Shown here: positions 36,124 through 45,665 of the stretch, one piece after another | Layout: every line of letters begins with the position of its first letter | How positions within the stretch are numbered: position 1 is the stretch's first letter | The notes under the pieces: model-generated | Told to the model about the DNA's origin: nothing | The model's input: only the letters and a program-made list of their open reading frames with translations | Databases searched by the model: none | Translations under genes and position numbers: made by a program | NCBI GenBank assembly: GCA_025351165.1 | Contig: JANXWK010000059.1 | Location: 1 to 54,496 of the forward strand | Length of the DNA: 54,496 nt | Reading direction: 5' to 3' | From: Hyphomicrobiales bacterium | GTDB taxonomy: Bacteria; Pseudomonadota; Alphaproteobacteria; Rhizobiales; Beijerinckiaceae

Positions 36124-38447
36124 GACAGATCCATTACACGATGATCAACTGAACTGGAAAATGTCTGAGATAGACGACGATGCGCAGCCAGCGCCTGACC
36201 AATAACCTGATCCATGTTGTAGTAACGGTATGTAGCAAGCCTGCCTACAAAAGTTACATCAGAAGTTGCTTTTGCCAAAGCCTCATACCGTTTGTAAATC
36301 TCGTGATTTTCAGCTGTTGGAATAGGGTAGTATGGATCACCATCGGCACAGCCATACTCATAAGTCACACTGGTTTTAGCATGAGACTGACCAGTAATGT
36401 GCTTATACTCTGTTCTTCTGGTGTAAGGTGCGTCTGGCCCTGGATAGTTTACTGTTCCAACGGGCTGAACCCATTCTTGGTTTAATGTTTCGTGTTTAAA
36501 CTGAAGGCTGCGGTAAGGTAGTTTGCCATACCTGTAATTGAAATACTCATCCACAGGCCCAGTAAATACAGTATGATCATAGTCTATGTCGTTGCAAACA
36601 TCTTTATAATCAACAGAAGTTTCAATTTTGATGTTACTATGATCTGTCATACGCTCAAACATTTTAGCATAGCCATCCAATGGCATTGCCTGATATTGAT
36701 CCGTAAAATACCTGTCATCAAGGTTTGTACGCGTAGGAACCCGCGCAGTAACACTTTTATCAAGATTAGCTGGATCAATATCCCACTGTTTTAGTGAGTA
36801 ATGCTTAAAAAACGTGTTATAAAGTTCACGACCTATTTTGGACACAACTACATCTTCAGAAGATTTTATCTCTCCAACATTTTCTGCTCTAGCTGCTAAA
36901 AATCTTTCTGCATCTTCATCAGTCTCAAGATTGGCATTATAAAGTGTATTCAATGTTGTTCTATTAATAGGCATCGGAACTAAGGTGCCTGATATATCTG
37001 CTAGAACCCTGTGCTCATAAGGAAGCCAAGCTGTAAAACGTGATAGATAGTCAAAAATATCTGCACTGTTTGTGTGAAATATATGTGGACCGTACTTATG
37101 CACCCGAATGCCAGCAGCATCCAGATGATCGTAGGTATTGCCAGCTATATGAGGGCGTTTATCAATCAAAAGCACGCGCTTATTTGACGTTTCCGCTAAT
37201 TTTTGAGCCATAACACAGCCGGCTGGACCAGCACCCACAATCAGAACATCTACAGATTTACGTCTGTTTGATGTACGTATCGCAGGTAGGTATGGTGTAT
37301 CCTGCCTAATCATAGCTTTAATAATTGAGGCCATTCTAGATTGAATCACATCCCATGATTGAGTTGAAATACGTTCGTCTGCCGCAGCAAGCCAACCAGA
37401 TCTGTCATTGGCCATCTCAAGGGCCTGGTCGCAAGCATATATAAAATCTTCGCCTGGCTCGGCTATGAACACCGCTTCCAAATCACCATAACTACGCACT
37501 ACATCTAAAACTGGGGTAGATATTACTGGTTTACCACCTGCCAAATATTCTGGTGTTTTTGTAGGACTAATATATTTAGTTGCATCATTAATTGCAAAAT
37601 TCATCAATGCTGCATTCCAGCCAGATAAATATTGAGGCAATTCTTCGTAGTTTTTCATGCCTAAATAATGAATATTTGGTGCATGAGGCAATTCTTCGGG
37701 AGAAATTTTAACAACAGGTCCAATCATGACGAGCGAATAGTCTGGCCTTTCCTTTGCAAGCTGAGCAAGCGTTTCAAGATCCATACGCTCATCAATCACC
37801 CCAAAAAATCCAAGGCGAGGATAAGGAATAGCCACCTGATCGCCGGGTTCTACAAGATCTGTTCGTGCCTTTGCAAAATGGTCATATTCAATACCAGATG
37901 GAAATGAATAAACATTGTCATGCTCTTTAGATTTTGTTTCATAAATAGCATGGCCTCCTGTGAAAACTACGTCTGCCTTGCGCATTAATTCTTGCTCTAA
38001 TAAGCGCATTTCTGGGGGAGCGCCTTTGAAGTTTGACAGCTCATCCATGCAGTCATAGATCACTGTGGCTGCTTCCAAGTTAGGAACCAGATCTAGCATC
38101 ATGGGTGTATAAAACCAAAAAATGCGATTTTTTACATTAATGTTTTTTAACATATCCTCAACAAGAACCTGAATACTGGCTTTTGCAATTTCAGGTTTCA
38201 TATTCATTGGAAGATAAGGTGTGGCAATTTCCACGCCAGAGTTGGGACAAATATTTATGTTCATTCGTGGAGATGTTGTGTCAACCTCCAATATAGGCTC
38301 TTCTACAAACACAACACGCATTGTGCGGGAAAATCTTGTCATTAAATGTTGAGGTCGTTGATAGACAAAGCCCCAACGCAGATGTGAAAAACAAACCACT
38401 GTCATTTTTGATAACAAATTTTCTGGCAAGTTTAAAAAATTGTTCAT
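36120..38447 (-). CDS. Glycosyltransferase-UDP-galactopyranose mutase fusion
   Basis: This 775-residue two-domain protein starts at ATG 38447 (MNNFLNLPEN), with GAGG upstream. Residues 1 to about 390 are a GT-B glycosyltransferase-like domain (FSHLRWGFVYQRPQHLM near the start, TPEYLAGGKPVISTP in the C-subdomain). From about 400 a UDP-galactopyranose mutase follows: FAD motif LIVGAGPAGCVMA, RPHIAGNTYD, GPHIFHTNS, and the C-terminal GRLATYRYYNMDQVIGQAL. The mutase converts UDP-galactopyranose to UDP-galactofuranose for LPS, capsule or other glycans, and fusion to a transferase suggests channelling. It overlaps the glycosidase gene by 4 bp. Confidence 0.92.
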   Translation of the reverse strand: MNNFLNLPENLLSKMTVVCFSHLRWGFVYQRPQHLMTRFSRTMRVVFVEEPILEVDTTSPRMNINICPNSGVEIATPYLPMNMKPEIAKASIQVLVEDMLKNINVKNRIFWFYTPMMLDLVPNLEAATVIYDCMDELSNFKGAPPEMRLLEQELMRKADVVFTGGHAIYETKSKEHDNVYSFPSGIEYDHFAKARTDLVEPGDQVAIPYPRLGFFGVIDERMDLETLAQLAKERPDYSLVMIGPVVKISPEELPHAPNIHYLGMKNYEELPQYLSGWNAALMNFAINDATKYISPTKTPEYLAGGKPVISTPVLDVVRSYGDLEAVFIAEPGEDFIYACDQALEMANDRSGWLAAADERISTQSWDVIQSRMASIIKAMIRQDTPYLPAIRTSNRRKSVDVLIVGAGPAGCVMAQKLAETSNKRVLLIDKRPHIAGNTYDHLDAAGIRVHKYGPHIFHTNSADIFDYLSRFTAWLPYEHRVLADISGTLVPMPINRTTLNTLYNANLETDEDAERFLAARAENVGEIKSSEDVVVSKIGRELYNTFFKHYSLKQWDIDPANLDKSVTARVPTRTNLDDRYFTDQYQAMPLDGYAKMFERMTDHSNIKIETSVDYKDVCNDIDYDHTVFTGPVDEYFNYRYGKLPYRSLQFKHETLNQEWVQPVGTVNYPGPDAPYTRRTEYKHITGQSHAKTSVTYEYGCADGDPYYPIPTAENHEIYKRYEALAKATSDVTFVGRLATYRYYNMDQVIGQALAAHRRLSQTFSSSVDHRVMDLS

Positions 38448-38801
38448 TACACACCTCATCAAGACGATTTAATGCAAAAATTCAAAAGTTTTTTGTCCTA
38501 ATTTTTGCACCTGCGAAATTGTAAAACATCAATTAATAAATATAGTTCCCTGCACTTAATATGAGCAGAAAAAGACCATTATTTAGCCTTGTGCGGATTT
38601 AGGACTATTTTATTGTGAGTTATGCTATGTTGCAGGTTTTAAGTTATCCTGTTGAAACAGCACAAACAAATCAGGATTTAAAAGCGAATAACATTATCAA
38701 AATTTAATTCAAAATCTTTAAATATGATGATTACAAGGTAATTTTCATCTCAAAACAAACAGTTTTATTTGAAAGCCCAAGGTTAAAATGCTTTTGAAAT
38801 A
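38448..38801. other. Intergenic region without visible genes
   Basis: This 350-bp AT-rich stretch holds the promoter region of the GT-UGM gene and the 3' side of hflX. I see no ORF with a ribosome site and no hairpin with a T-run. Confidence 0.5.
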
Positions 38802-40175
38802 TTAGTTGCCGGATAGACTTTTCTTAAGCTTTGCAATTGCATTTGGAAGACCACGCACATGCATGAGACGGCCAGTTTCTGTGTAGTCCTGCGACACTAC
38901 GCGCAAAGTCTCAAAGACATCGCCCAACATTTTTTCATTGCTGTAAGACACAGCAATCTGATCATCCACCATGGATTTTTCAAAAAATGCAATAATTATA
39001 TTCCTTAAACCTGATACATCGTCTGGTAATCTTGAAGAGAGAAAAACAGCATCTGGATGTTTTAACTTTAGATTTTCAAGTTCAGTTTCTTCAAGACAAT
39101 CTATCTTGTTCATGATCAATATAGAGGGCGCTGCATCGGCGCTGATCTCATGCAGTACTGTACGCGTTACCTGAAGCTGGGCTTCATATGTTGGATCTGA
39201 TGCATCGACTACAAACAGCAGCAGGGAAGCTTCCAGTGCTTCAGACAGGGTTGATCTAAAAGATGCAACCAAATCATGAGGAAGCTGTTTAATGAACCCA
39301 ACCGTGTCCGACACCAGAATACGGGGTTTTGTTTCTGGCTGCAGGGCACGCACAGTTGTATCAAGCGTTGCAAAGAGCTTATCTGCAACCAGAACCTGAC
39401 TTGCCGTCAAGGCACGCATAAGGGACGATTTACCAGCATTAGTGTAGCCAACAAGCGCAACACGTAATTCACCTGCACGGGCAAAACGGCGTTGATCGCC
39501 ATCCAGCTGAACAGTTTCCAGCATTTTTTTTAATTCAGCAATACGATCCCTGATTTTGCGGCGGTCAAGTTCAAGGCTTGTTTCGCCCGTTCCTACACCT
39601 TGCTGGCGCCCTGCCCCCATTGTTGATTCACGTAGACGTGGCGAAACATATTTCAGTCGCGCCATTTCAACCTGAAGTTTTGCTTCACGGCTATTTGCGT
39701 GGCGGTGAAAAATTTCTACAATTACGCCAGTACGATCCAGCACCCTGGCACCGGTCGCACGTTCCAAATTTCGTGCCTGACTTGGTGAAATTTCGTGATC
39801 AACTATGATGTAATCCGGCTTTTCAATTTTTTCCTCTTCCTCTTCAAATGTAGCCAACTGGCTGTCTTTTGTTTCCTCGAAGCGTTTTCTTGCCTTGGAT
39901 AAAAGTTTGGTCGCAAGCGAGCCTACAACACCAGTACCTCCTGTAATTGCCGCCAATTCACTCAATTTTCCCTTACCAAATAAAGTAGGAGCGCCAATGC
40001 CATCCAGCCTTTGAGAGAATGTGCCAGTAACTTCATAGCCAAGCGTCTCTACCAGACGCGTTAATTCATGAAAACTTGCAGCTTGAGCCACGTCATCAAT
40101 ATCTGGCAGTTGAACGCCAACCAGAAGTGCACGAGGAGTAGGGAGTTTTGTTTCTATCATTGTTTTGCATAACAT
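38802..40175 (-). CDS. hflX: GTPase HflX, atypical subtype
   Basis: This 457-residue ribosome-associated GTPase rescues or splits stalled 70S ribosomes. The N-terminal HflX domain (about 14-190) is interrupted by an acidic insertion around 82-118 (LSKARKRFEETKDS, FEEEEEKIEKPD). The family signature here reads GVGTGETSLELDRR instead of the usual GPGETQLE. G motifs: G1 GYTNAGKSS (about 241-249), G3 DTVGF, G4 NKID, G5 SSR. VADKLFATLDTT and KLPHDLVASFRSTL-like text (KQLPHDLVASF) match HflX. It is not next to hfq, where hyphomicrobial hflX normally lies, and the insertion and signature remind me of myxobacterial-type HflX, so transfer or a second paralogue is possible. Confidence 0.9.
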   Translation of the reverse strand: MLCKTMIETKLPTPRALLVGVQLPDIDDVAQAASFHELTRLVETLGYEVTGTFSQRLDGIGAPTLFGKGKLSELAAITGGTGVVGSLATKLLSKARKRFEETKDSQLATFEEEEEKIEKPDYIIVDHEISPSQARNLERATGARVLDRTGVIVEIFHRHANSREAKLQVEMARLKYVSPRLRESTMGAGRQQGVGTGETSLELDRRKIRDRIAELKKMLETVQLDGDQRRFARAGELRVALVGYTNAGKSSLMRALTASQVLVADKLFATLDTTVRALQPETKPRILVSDTVGFIKQLPHDLVASFRSTLSEALEASLLLFVVDASDPTYEAQLQVTRTVLHEISADAAPSILIMNKIDCLEETELENLKLKHPDAVFLSSRLPDDVSGLRNIIIAFFEKSMVDDQIAVSYSNEKMLGDVFETLRVVSQDYTETGRLMHVRGLPNAIAKLKKSLSGN

Positions 40176-40304
40176 GATTTTTGCTAAATCTGCTAGATGT
40201 GTTGATCATGCTTTCCTATCAATTATTTTAGCATAATATGGGGAACGCTTTGACTTCACGACCGTTTGATCTGCAGGCACAACCGCCTAAGCAGGAGACA
40301 TATT

Positions 40305-40502
40305 ATGCCATCTACAGCCCATAAAAAAGCTTCCGACATGCATATGGAAGCTTCAAAAGCTCATAAAACAGCAGCAGATCACCATGATAAAGGTGATCAT
40401 GATAAGGGTACGGAACACTCAGAAAAAGCGCATGGAATGAGCAAAAAAGCCCATGAGGCCTCAACTGATGCTGGCTCAAAAAGCTCTTCCAAAAAGAAAT
40501 AA
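40305..40502 (+). CDS. Small His/Lys-rich protein (65 aa)
   Basis: From ATG 40305, with AGGAG 7 nt upstream, this encodes 65 residues rich in Lys, His, Ala and Ser. It contains repeated HKKA, KAHKTA, SKKAHEAS motifs and a central HHDKGDHDKGTEHSEKAH segment that could bind divalent metal. The tail is poly-Ser/Lys. Amphipathic heptads suggest a single helix, histone-like or stress-related. Similar short KAH-repeat proteins occur in Hyphomicrobiales to my recollection, without assigned function. The upstream frame extension to 40266 has no ribosome site. Confidence 0.75.
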   Translation: MPSTAHKKASDMHMEASKAHKTAADHHDKGDHDKGTEHSEKAHGMSKKAHEASTDAGSKSSSKKK

Positions 40503-40531
40503 TCATTAGAACATTTTGTTTTGAGAATTTT

Positions 40532-40561
40532 GCAGGTGGCAGTTGTTTAACTGCTGCCTGC
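40532..40561 (+). terminator. Hairpin after the His/Lys-rich gene
   Basis: GCAGGTGGCAGTT (40532-40544) pairs with AACTGCTGCCTGC (40549-40561) around GTTT with two imperfect positions. Only TTT follows, so it is a weak terminator or attenuator. Confidence 0.5.
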
Positions 40562-40606
40562 TTTCCATATTCAAGCCAGTCATGTTAGCCATTACAGGAT
40601 TTTTTA

Positions 40607-41710
40607 ATGAATAATGATAGTTTATCACTTTTTTCACCTCTTATAATAGGGGATATGACCCTTAAAAACCGCATAGTCATGGCACCGCTCACACGCAACC
40701 GTGCAACGCACGGTACAGATGCGCCCAACGATCTGATGGTGGAGTATTATCGCCAGCGGGCAACAGCTGGCCTTATCATTACCGAGGCAACGCAAATTTC
40801 CAAACAGGGACAAGGCTATGCCTGGACTCCTGGCATTTATACAGAATCCCAGATTGAAGGCTGGAAAAAAGTGACAGACACACTGCGTAAAGCTGGTGGT
40901 CATATGTTTATGCAGCTATGGCATGTTGGACGTATCTCACATACTTCTCTTCAACCTGATAATGGAGCGCCTGTTGCCCCCTCTGCTATCAAGGCTAACG
41001 GTAAAACTTATACTGAAACTGGTTTTGCAGACGTGTCTGAGCCTCGTGCACTTGAAACAGATGAAATACCGAACATCATTCAAGATTATGTAAAAGCTGC
41101 TCAAAACGCTTTTCGCGCGGGTATGGATGGTGTTGAGATTCATGCAGCAAATGGGTATCTGCTTGATCAGTTCATGAGGGATGGCACAAACAAACGAACT
41201 GACATGTATGGTGGTTCAATTGAAAACCGTATCCGTTTAACACTTGAAGTTATTGATGCTGTTGTGGCTGTCATCCCGTCTTACAAAGTTGGCATTCGCA
41301 TATCCCCTGTCAGCCCCGCAAATGACTGTCATGATAGTGATCCAACAGCTGTTTTTATGGCATTGACACAAGAACTGGCCAAACGAAACCTTGCTTATTT
41401 ACATGTAGTGGAAGGGGCAACAGGTGGCCCACGCGATGTTGCGCCATTTGATTATGATGCACTAAAATCTGCTTTTAATGGTGTCTACATGGGTAACAAT
41501 GCATATGACCGCGATATGGCGCGTGGAGCTGTTTCATCCGGAAAAGCGGATCTTGTCGCCTTTGGCAAGCCCTTCATTGCCAATCCTGATCTGGTGAAAA
41601 GGCTGCATACAGGGGCGGACTTAAACGTGCCAGATGACAAGACATTTTATGGTGGTGGGGCAGAAGGCTATACAGATTACCCATTTTTGCAACAAAAAGC
41701 TGCTGAATAG
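40607..41710 (+). CDS. Alkene reductase, Old Yellow Enzyme family
   Basis: This 367-residue FMN-dependent NADPH oxidoreductase resembles NemA, which reduces activated C=C bonds and nitro-compounds. FMN/substrate signs are NRIVMAPLTRNRA (about 21-33), the active-site segment QLWHVGRISH (about 100-109), catalytic GVEIHAANGYLLDQF (about 175-189, with His and Asn) and GGSIENR. FGKPFIANPDLVKRL near 310-324 closes the barrel. It converges with the paoC-like gene, 10 bp apart. Confidence 0.95.
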   Translation: MNNDSLSLFSPLIIGDMTLKNRIVMAPLTRNRATHGTDAPNDLMVEYYRQRATAGLIITEATQISKQGQGYAWTPGIYTESQIEGWKKVTDTLRKAGGHMFMQLWHVGRISHTSLQPDNGAPVAPSAIKANGKTYTETGFADVSEPRALETDEIPNIIQDYVKAAQNAFRAGMDGVEIHAANGYLLDQFMRDGTNKRTDMYGGSIENRIRLTLEVIDAVVAVIPSYKVGIRISPVSPANDCHDSDPTAVFMALTQELAKRNLAYLHVVEGATGGPRDVAPFDYDALKSAFNGVYMGNNAYDRDMARGAVSSGKADLVAFGKPFIANPDLVKRLHTGADLNVPDDKTFYGGGAEGYTDYPFLQQKAAE

Positions 41711-41720
41711 TTTTTGCAGT

Positions 41721-43937
41721 TCAGGCAATCAGATCATCTATGCGAATGGGCAAGCTTCTCACACGTTTGCCTGTTGCGTTATAGACTGCGTTAGAAACTG
41801 CTGCAGCTGTGCCAACAATCCCCAGCTCGCCCAAGCCTTTAATACCTAAAGGGTTTATCTTAGTATCTGTTTCAGACACCAGGATAATCTCAAGCTGTTG
41901 AACATCGGAATTTACTGGTATCTCATAATCAGCGAGATTTTTGTTTACATATCGAGCCGAGCTTTTTTCCACCTCTGTTATTTCTAAAAGTGCGGATCCT
42001 AAGCCGCCAATCATGCCCCCTAGCAACTGACTTCGACTTGTGCGTGGGTTCATTATGCGACCCGCAGCAAACGCCCCAACCATACGAGGGACGCGTATTT
42101 CATTTGTAAGGCTGTGCACTTCAACTTCAATAAACTGTGCCCCAAATGAAAACTGTATTCTGTCTTTGAGTTTTGCTCCACCATCAATGGCTGATACACC
42201 TTTGTGAAGCATGTCTATACCTGCTTTTGGAGCGCCAGGCGCAACTGTTTCAGCAAAACCATCCATTTCTTTCAAATTTGCTTTTTGTAGTTGCGCCTCA
42301 AGATTTCCTCCACTGTTATTCCCTAATTTTGATTTTAAATTATTGCAGGCTTCAAGCAAAGCTGTGCACACACTTGCTGTCACGTTTGACCCACCAGAGA
42401 CAGGTGAAGGGGGCAGTTTTGTGTCTCCTAATAAAACAGTTACTTTATTGATGGCTATACCTAACTGCTCTGCTGCAAGCTGCGCCAGAATGGTGTAAGT
42501 ACCTGTGCCTACATCTTGTGCGGCTGTTTCAACCAGAGCAGTACCATCTATTTTGAAAGTAACTCTGACAGAGGCAGGCGCCATAAGCGTTGGATAACAG
42601 GAAGTTGCGCAGCCATGACCCACTAACCATTCTCCACGCCGCATTTTACCAGGCTCTTTATTACGTTTGTCCCAGCCAAAGCTTGCAGCTGCCTCATCAT
42701 AGCATTTCATCAGGCTGCGACTGGTGTATTCCAGTCCTTTGATAGGCTCTTTCATCGTATCATTGTTACGGCGAAATTCTACTGGATCCATACCAATTTT
42801 CTCAGCCATCTCATCCATTGCAGATTCAAGAGCATACATATAGGGCACTTCAGCAGGGGCACGCATAAAGCCTGGTGTTTTGCGATCTGCACGGACAATT
42901 GTTACTTTTGTCAGAATGTTTGGGCAAGCATACATTCTGGATGTCGCATCTGTTCCACCTACGAAATAAGCATCATCACGGGAAGTCAACTCCAATCCTT
43001 CGTGAATTAAAGAGGTTAGCTTACCATCTTTTGTTGCGCTAAGCGCCACACGATGGTGGGTTTCAGCACGATAGCTGGATGCAGAAAAGCCCTGCGCACG
43101 GCTAATTACAAGTTTAACAGGACGATTGGTTTTCTTTGCTGCAAGAGCGACAATGGCTGTCCGCTCTGTTATAGCGCCTTTTGAGCCAAAAGCGCCACCA
43201 ATGTACTGGCTGATGACCCGAATGTTTCCAGGATCAATTCCAAGCTGTTGCGCCAATCCAAATTTTAACCCATGCGATGTCTGACTTGGTTCATATACAG
43301 TCAGCTCTGCGCCATTCCACACACAGCTTGTGGAAAAAAGTTCAATGGGATTATGGTGCTCAACTGGGGTTGTGTAAGTTTTATCAATCTTAAATTCAGC
43401 CTCTAAAAACGCTTTTTCCGCATCTCCAACTTTTGGATCCTCGTGGCTTTTCTTGACTACGGTTGCAGCCTGAATTTTAAGCCCATCACTACCAAGGGTT
43501 GCCGATGGCGTTTCAGCTTTATAGGTTACCTGCACAATATGTGCAGCTTCGCGTGCAGCCTCAAAGGTTTCTGCCAAAACGAGTGCTATAATCTGTCCAT
43601 CATAAGAAATTTTAGAAGAGTGAAGCGGCCTTGATGTGCTGCCAGCATAGCCTGCGCCACCTTCTCCTCCCATCATCAAAGGTTTTTCAATTTGTCCTGA
43701 AAAATCGTGATAGGTAATGACATCAATAATACCTGGTAATTCAAGTGCATCTGATGTGTCTATGTTTGATATTTGACCACGGGCTATAGAACTTGTAACC
43801 AGATATCCATAGGCTGGGTTTTCAATTTTTATGTCAGCTGGATATCTGGCTCCACCTGTAACTTTTAATATGCCGTCTACACGTGGCACAGGTTGACCCA
43901 TATTGTCTTTTGGCTGAGGCGCCGCCACATTTTCCAT
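41721..43937 (-). CDS. Aldehyde oxidoreductase molybdenum-binding subunit (PaoC-like)
   Basis: This 738-residue catalytic subunit of the xanthine dehydrogenase family binds molybdopterin cytosine dinucleotide. It opens with the RVDGILKVTGGARYPADI-type motif (seen as VDGILKVTG) and has QYIGGAFGSKG (about 248-258), the APAEVPYMYALES region, AAQDVGTGTYT (about 466-476) and the catalytic Glu in KGLGELGIVG (about 701-710). Subunit order and size match E. coli PaoABC, a periplasmic enzyme oxidising aromatic aldehydes. No own signal peptide; it would be exported folded with the Tat-bearing Fe-S subunit. A PaoD/XdhC chaperone is not adjacent. Confidence 0.92.
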   Translation of the reverse strand: MENVAAPQPKDNMGQPVPRVDGILKVTGGARYPADIKIENPAYGYLVTSSIARGQISNIDTSDALELPGIIDVITYHDFSGQIEKPLMMGGEGGAGYAGSTSRPLHSSKISYDGQIIALVLAETFEAAREAAHIVQVTYKAETPSATLGSDGLKIQAATVVKKSHEDPKVGDAEKAFLEAEFKIDKTYTTPVEHHNPIELFSTSCVWNGAELTVYEPSQTSHGLKFGLAQQLGIDPGNIRVISQYIGGAFGSKGAITERTAIVALAAKKTNRPVKLVISRAQGFSASSYRAETHHRVALSATKDGKLTSLIHEGLELTSRDDAYFVGGTDATSRMYACPNILTKVTIVRADRKTPGFMRAPAEVPYMYALESAMDEMAEKIGMDPVEFRRNNDTMKEPIKGLEYTSRSLMKCYDEAAASFGWDKRNKEPGKMRRGEWLVGHGCATSCYPTLMAPASVRVTFKIDGTALVETAAQDVGTGTYTILAQLAAEQLGIAINKVTVLLGDTKLPPSPVSGGSNVTASVCTALLEACNNLKSKLGNNSGGNLEAQLQKANLKEMDGFAETVAPGAPKAGIDMLHKGVSAIDGGAKLKDRIQFSFGAQFIEVEVHSLTNEIRVPRMVGAFAAGRIMNPRTSRSQLLGGMIGGLGSALLEITEVEKSSARYVNKNLADYEIPVNSDVQQLEIILVSETDTKINPLGIKGLGELGIVGTAAAVSNAVYNATGKRVRSLPIRIDDLIA

Positions 43938-43966
43938 TATTATATTTCCCTATTCGATTACCGTTA

Positions 43967-45010
43967 CTATATTTCCATGGCTGCAACCTGGGTCAATGCA
44001 CGGATCAGGGTCTGTTTACCTAATTCCAGCTTGAATGCGTTTTTCTCTGTTGTTTTTGCAGATTTAAATGCTGCCTCTGCGGCGATTTTAAAATTTTGAT
44101 CGTTTGGCACTTTATTTTTCAATGCCTGTTCAGCATCTATTGAACGCCACGGGACTGTGCCAACGCCACCAAGCGCGATACGCGCATTTTTAATTGTACC
44201 CTCTGATATATCCAAGGCAACTGCGGCAGAGGTAAGTGCAAAAGCATAAGATGCCCTATCTCTTATTTTTAAATAGATTGACCGCCTAGCCCAGGGTTTA
44301 GCTGGTATGTTAAGACTAACAATAAGCTCATCTGGCTGAAGTATTGTTTCTATGTTGGGCGAACTCCCTGGCATTTTATGCAAAGCTGAAAACGGTATTG
44401 TTCTTTTAGCATTTTTGCCAGAAATAGTGACAGTTGCCTCCAGTGCAGCCATGCTTTGAGAAAAATCACCTGGATGTGTTGCAATGCAGTCCTGGCTTGT
44501 TCCCAAAATTGCGAGCGCACGACTATCGCCTGTAATGGCCGCGCAGCCAGAACCAGGTGAGCGCTTGTTGCATTGACTAAAACTAATATCCCTAAAATAG
44601 GCACATCTTGTACGCTGGAGAATATTTCCGCCTATAGTTGCCATATTTCTGATCTGTTGACTGGCAGCAAGCTGAAGAGACTGGGCAATCATTGGATAAT
44701 CGCGAAGAATTATCTCGTTATTTGCAATTTCACTCATCGTGGCAAAAGCGCTTAAAACTAAATTCTCTTCATTACTTGATACAGCTTTAATATCTGGTTG
44801 GAGGCGAAGCTGATTAATATCCACCAGTTCGTGCGGCTGCATGACATTCAACTTCATTAAATCAGCAAGATTTGTTCCACCCGCAATTGGCTGAACCTCT
44901 GCCTGAACTTTATCTTCGCCTTTTTCAAAAGATGAACTAGCAATTTTAGCACTTAGCTGAAGGTTTGCGTCAGATAATGTAGAGGCTCTGGAATAGGAAA
45001 AAGGTATCAT
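43967..45010 (-). CDS. Aldehyde oxidoreductase FAD subunit (PaoB-like)
   Basis: This 347-residue subunit has a VAO-type FAD domain. AGGTNLADLMKLNVMQP (about 45-61) and TIGGNILQRTRCAYFRD (about 124-140) bind FAD. The insert C-x-x-F-R-D...CNKRSPGSGC supplies cysteines for the extra 4Fe-4S cluster that distinguishes PaoB from other XDH-family FAD subunits. The C-terminal CO-dehydrogenase-flavoprotein domain (about 220-340) includes ALGGVGTVPWRS. It lies 29 bp before paoC and 1 bp after paoA. Confidence 0.93.
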   Translation of the reverse strand: MIPFSYSRASTLSDANLQLSAKIASSSFEKGEDKVQAEVQPIAGGTNLADLMKLNVMQPHELVDINQLRLQPDIKAVSSNEENLVLSAFATMSEIANNEIILRDYPMIAQSLQLAASQQIRNMATIGGNILQRTRCAYFRDISFSQCNKRSPGSGCAAITGDSRALAILGTSQDCIATHPGDFSQSMAALEATVTISGKNAKRTIPFSALHKMPGSSPNIETILQPDELIVSLNIPAKPWARRSIYLKIRDRASYAFALTSAAVALDISEGTIKNARIALGGVGTVPWRSIDAEQALKNKVPNDQNFKIAAEAAFKSAKTTEKNAFKLELGKQTLIRALTQVAAMEI

Positions 45011-45011
45011 T

Positions 45012-45665
45012 TCAAACCCTCTTCATTTGGGTTTTAGCCTGATTAATGGCTGCAACAATGTTTGGATAGGCAGCGCATCTACATAAGTTTCCACTCATAT
45101 ATTCACGAATATCCTCATCATTTGCTGCATGACCCTCTTCAATGCATGATACAGCCGACATAATCTGACCAGGCGTGCAATATCCACATTGAAAAGCGTC
45201 ATTATCAATAAAGGCCTGCTGCACTGGATGCAGAGATCCGTCTGATTGCTGAAGACCCTCTATGGTTATTACTGATTTATCCTCGGCCATTACAGCAAAG
45301 GATAAACATGATAAAACTCTTTTGCCATCTATGTGAACTGTGCATGCCCCACACTGCCCGTGATCGCATCCTTTTTTAGTGCCGGTAAGATCTATGTTTT
45401 CGCGCAAGGCATCAAGCAAGGATGATCTTGAATCAGTTTGAATATCATAGATTTGATTATTTACTTTTAGTCTTAAGTTTACTTTTTCTAGCGTTTTGGA
45501 ACTTGCGTGTGATCTTGCCTGTGGTGATGCACCATCATTTTCACCTTTTCTTTTTTTAGCCGTAAATGCTGCACTCCCTAGAACTGCAAATGCTATTGCA
45601 GCCAAAGAGCCACCCAATACGCCTCGTCTGTGGAAAGCAGAAATTAAACGCGTCAGTTCCAACAT
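45012..45665 (-). CDS. Aldehyde oxidoreductase 2Fe-2S subunit with Tat signal (PaoA-like)
   Basis: From ATG 45665, with GGAG 8 nt upstream, this is a 217-residue subunit. Longer frames to 45695 or 45746 lack a ribosome site. The N-terminus HRRGVLGGSLAAIAFAVLG is a Tat signal, implying export with its partners. The first 2Fe-2S site is GCDHGQCGACTVHIDG (plant-type), the second CGYCTPGQ with CRCAAYPN. This is the first gene of the paoABC-like operon; its promoter should lie in 45666-45846. Confidence 0.93.
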   Translation of the reverse strand: MLELTRLISAFHRRGVLGGSLAAIAFAVLGSAAFTAKKRKGENDGASPQARSHASSKTLEKVNLRLKVNNQIYDIQTDSRSSLLDALRENIDLTGTKKGCDHGQCGACTVHIDGKRVLSCLSFAVMAEDKSVITIEGLQQSDGSLHPVQQAFIDNDAFQCGYCTPGQIMSAVSCIEEGHAANDEDIREYMSGNLCRCAAYPNIVAAINQAKTQMKRV

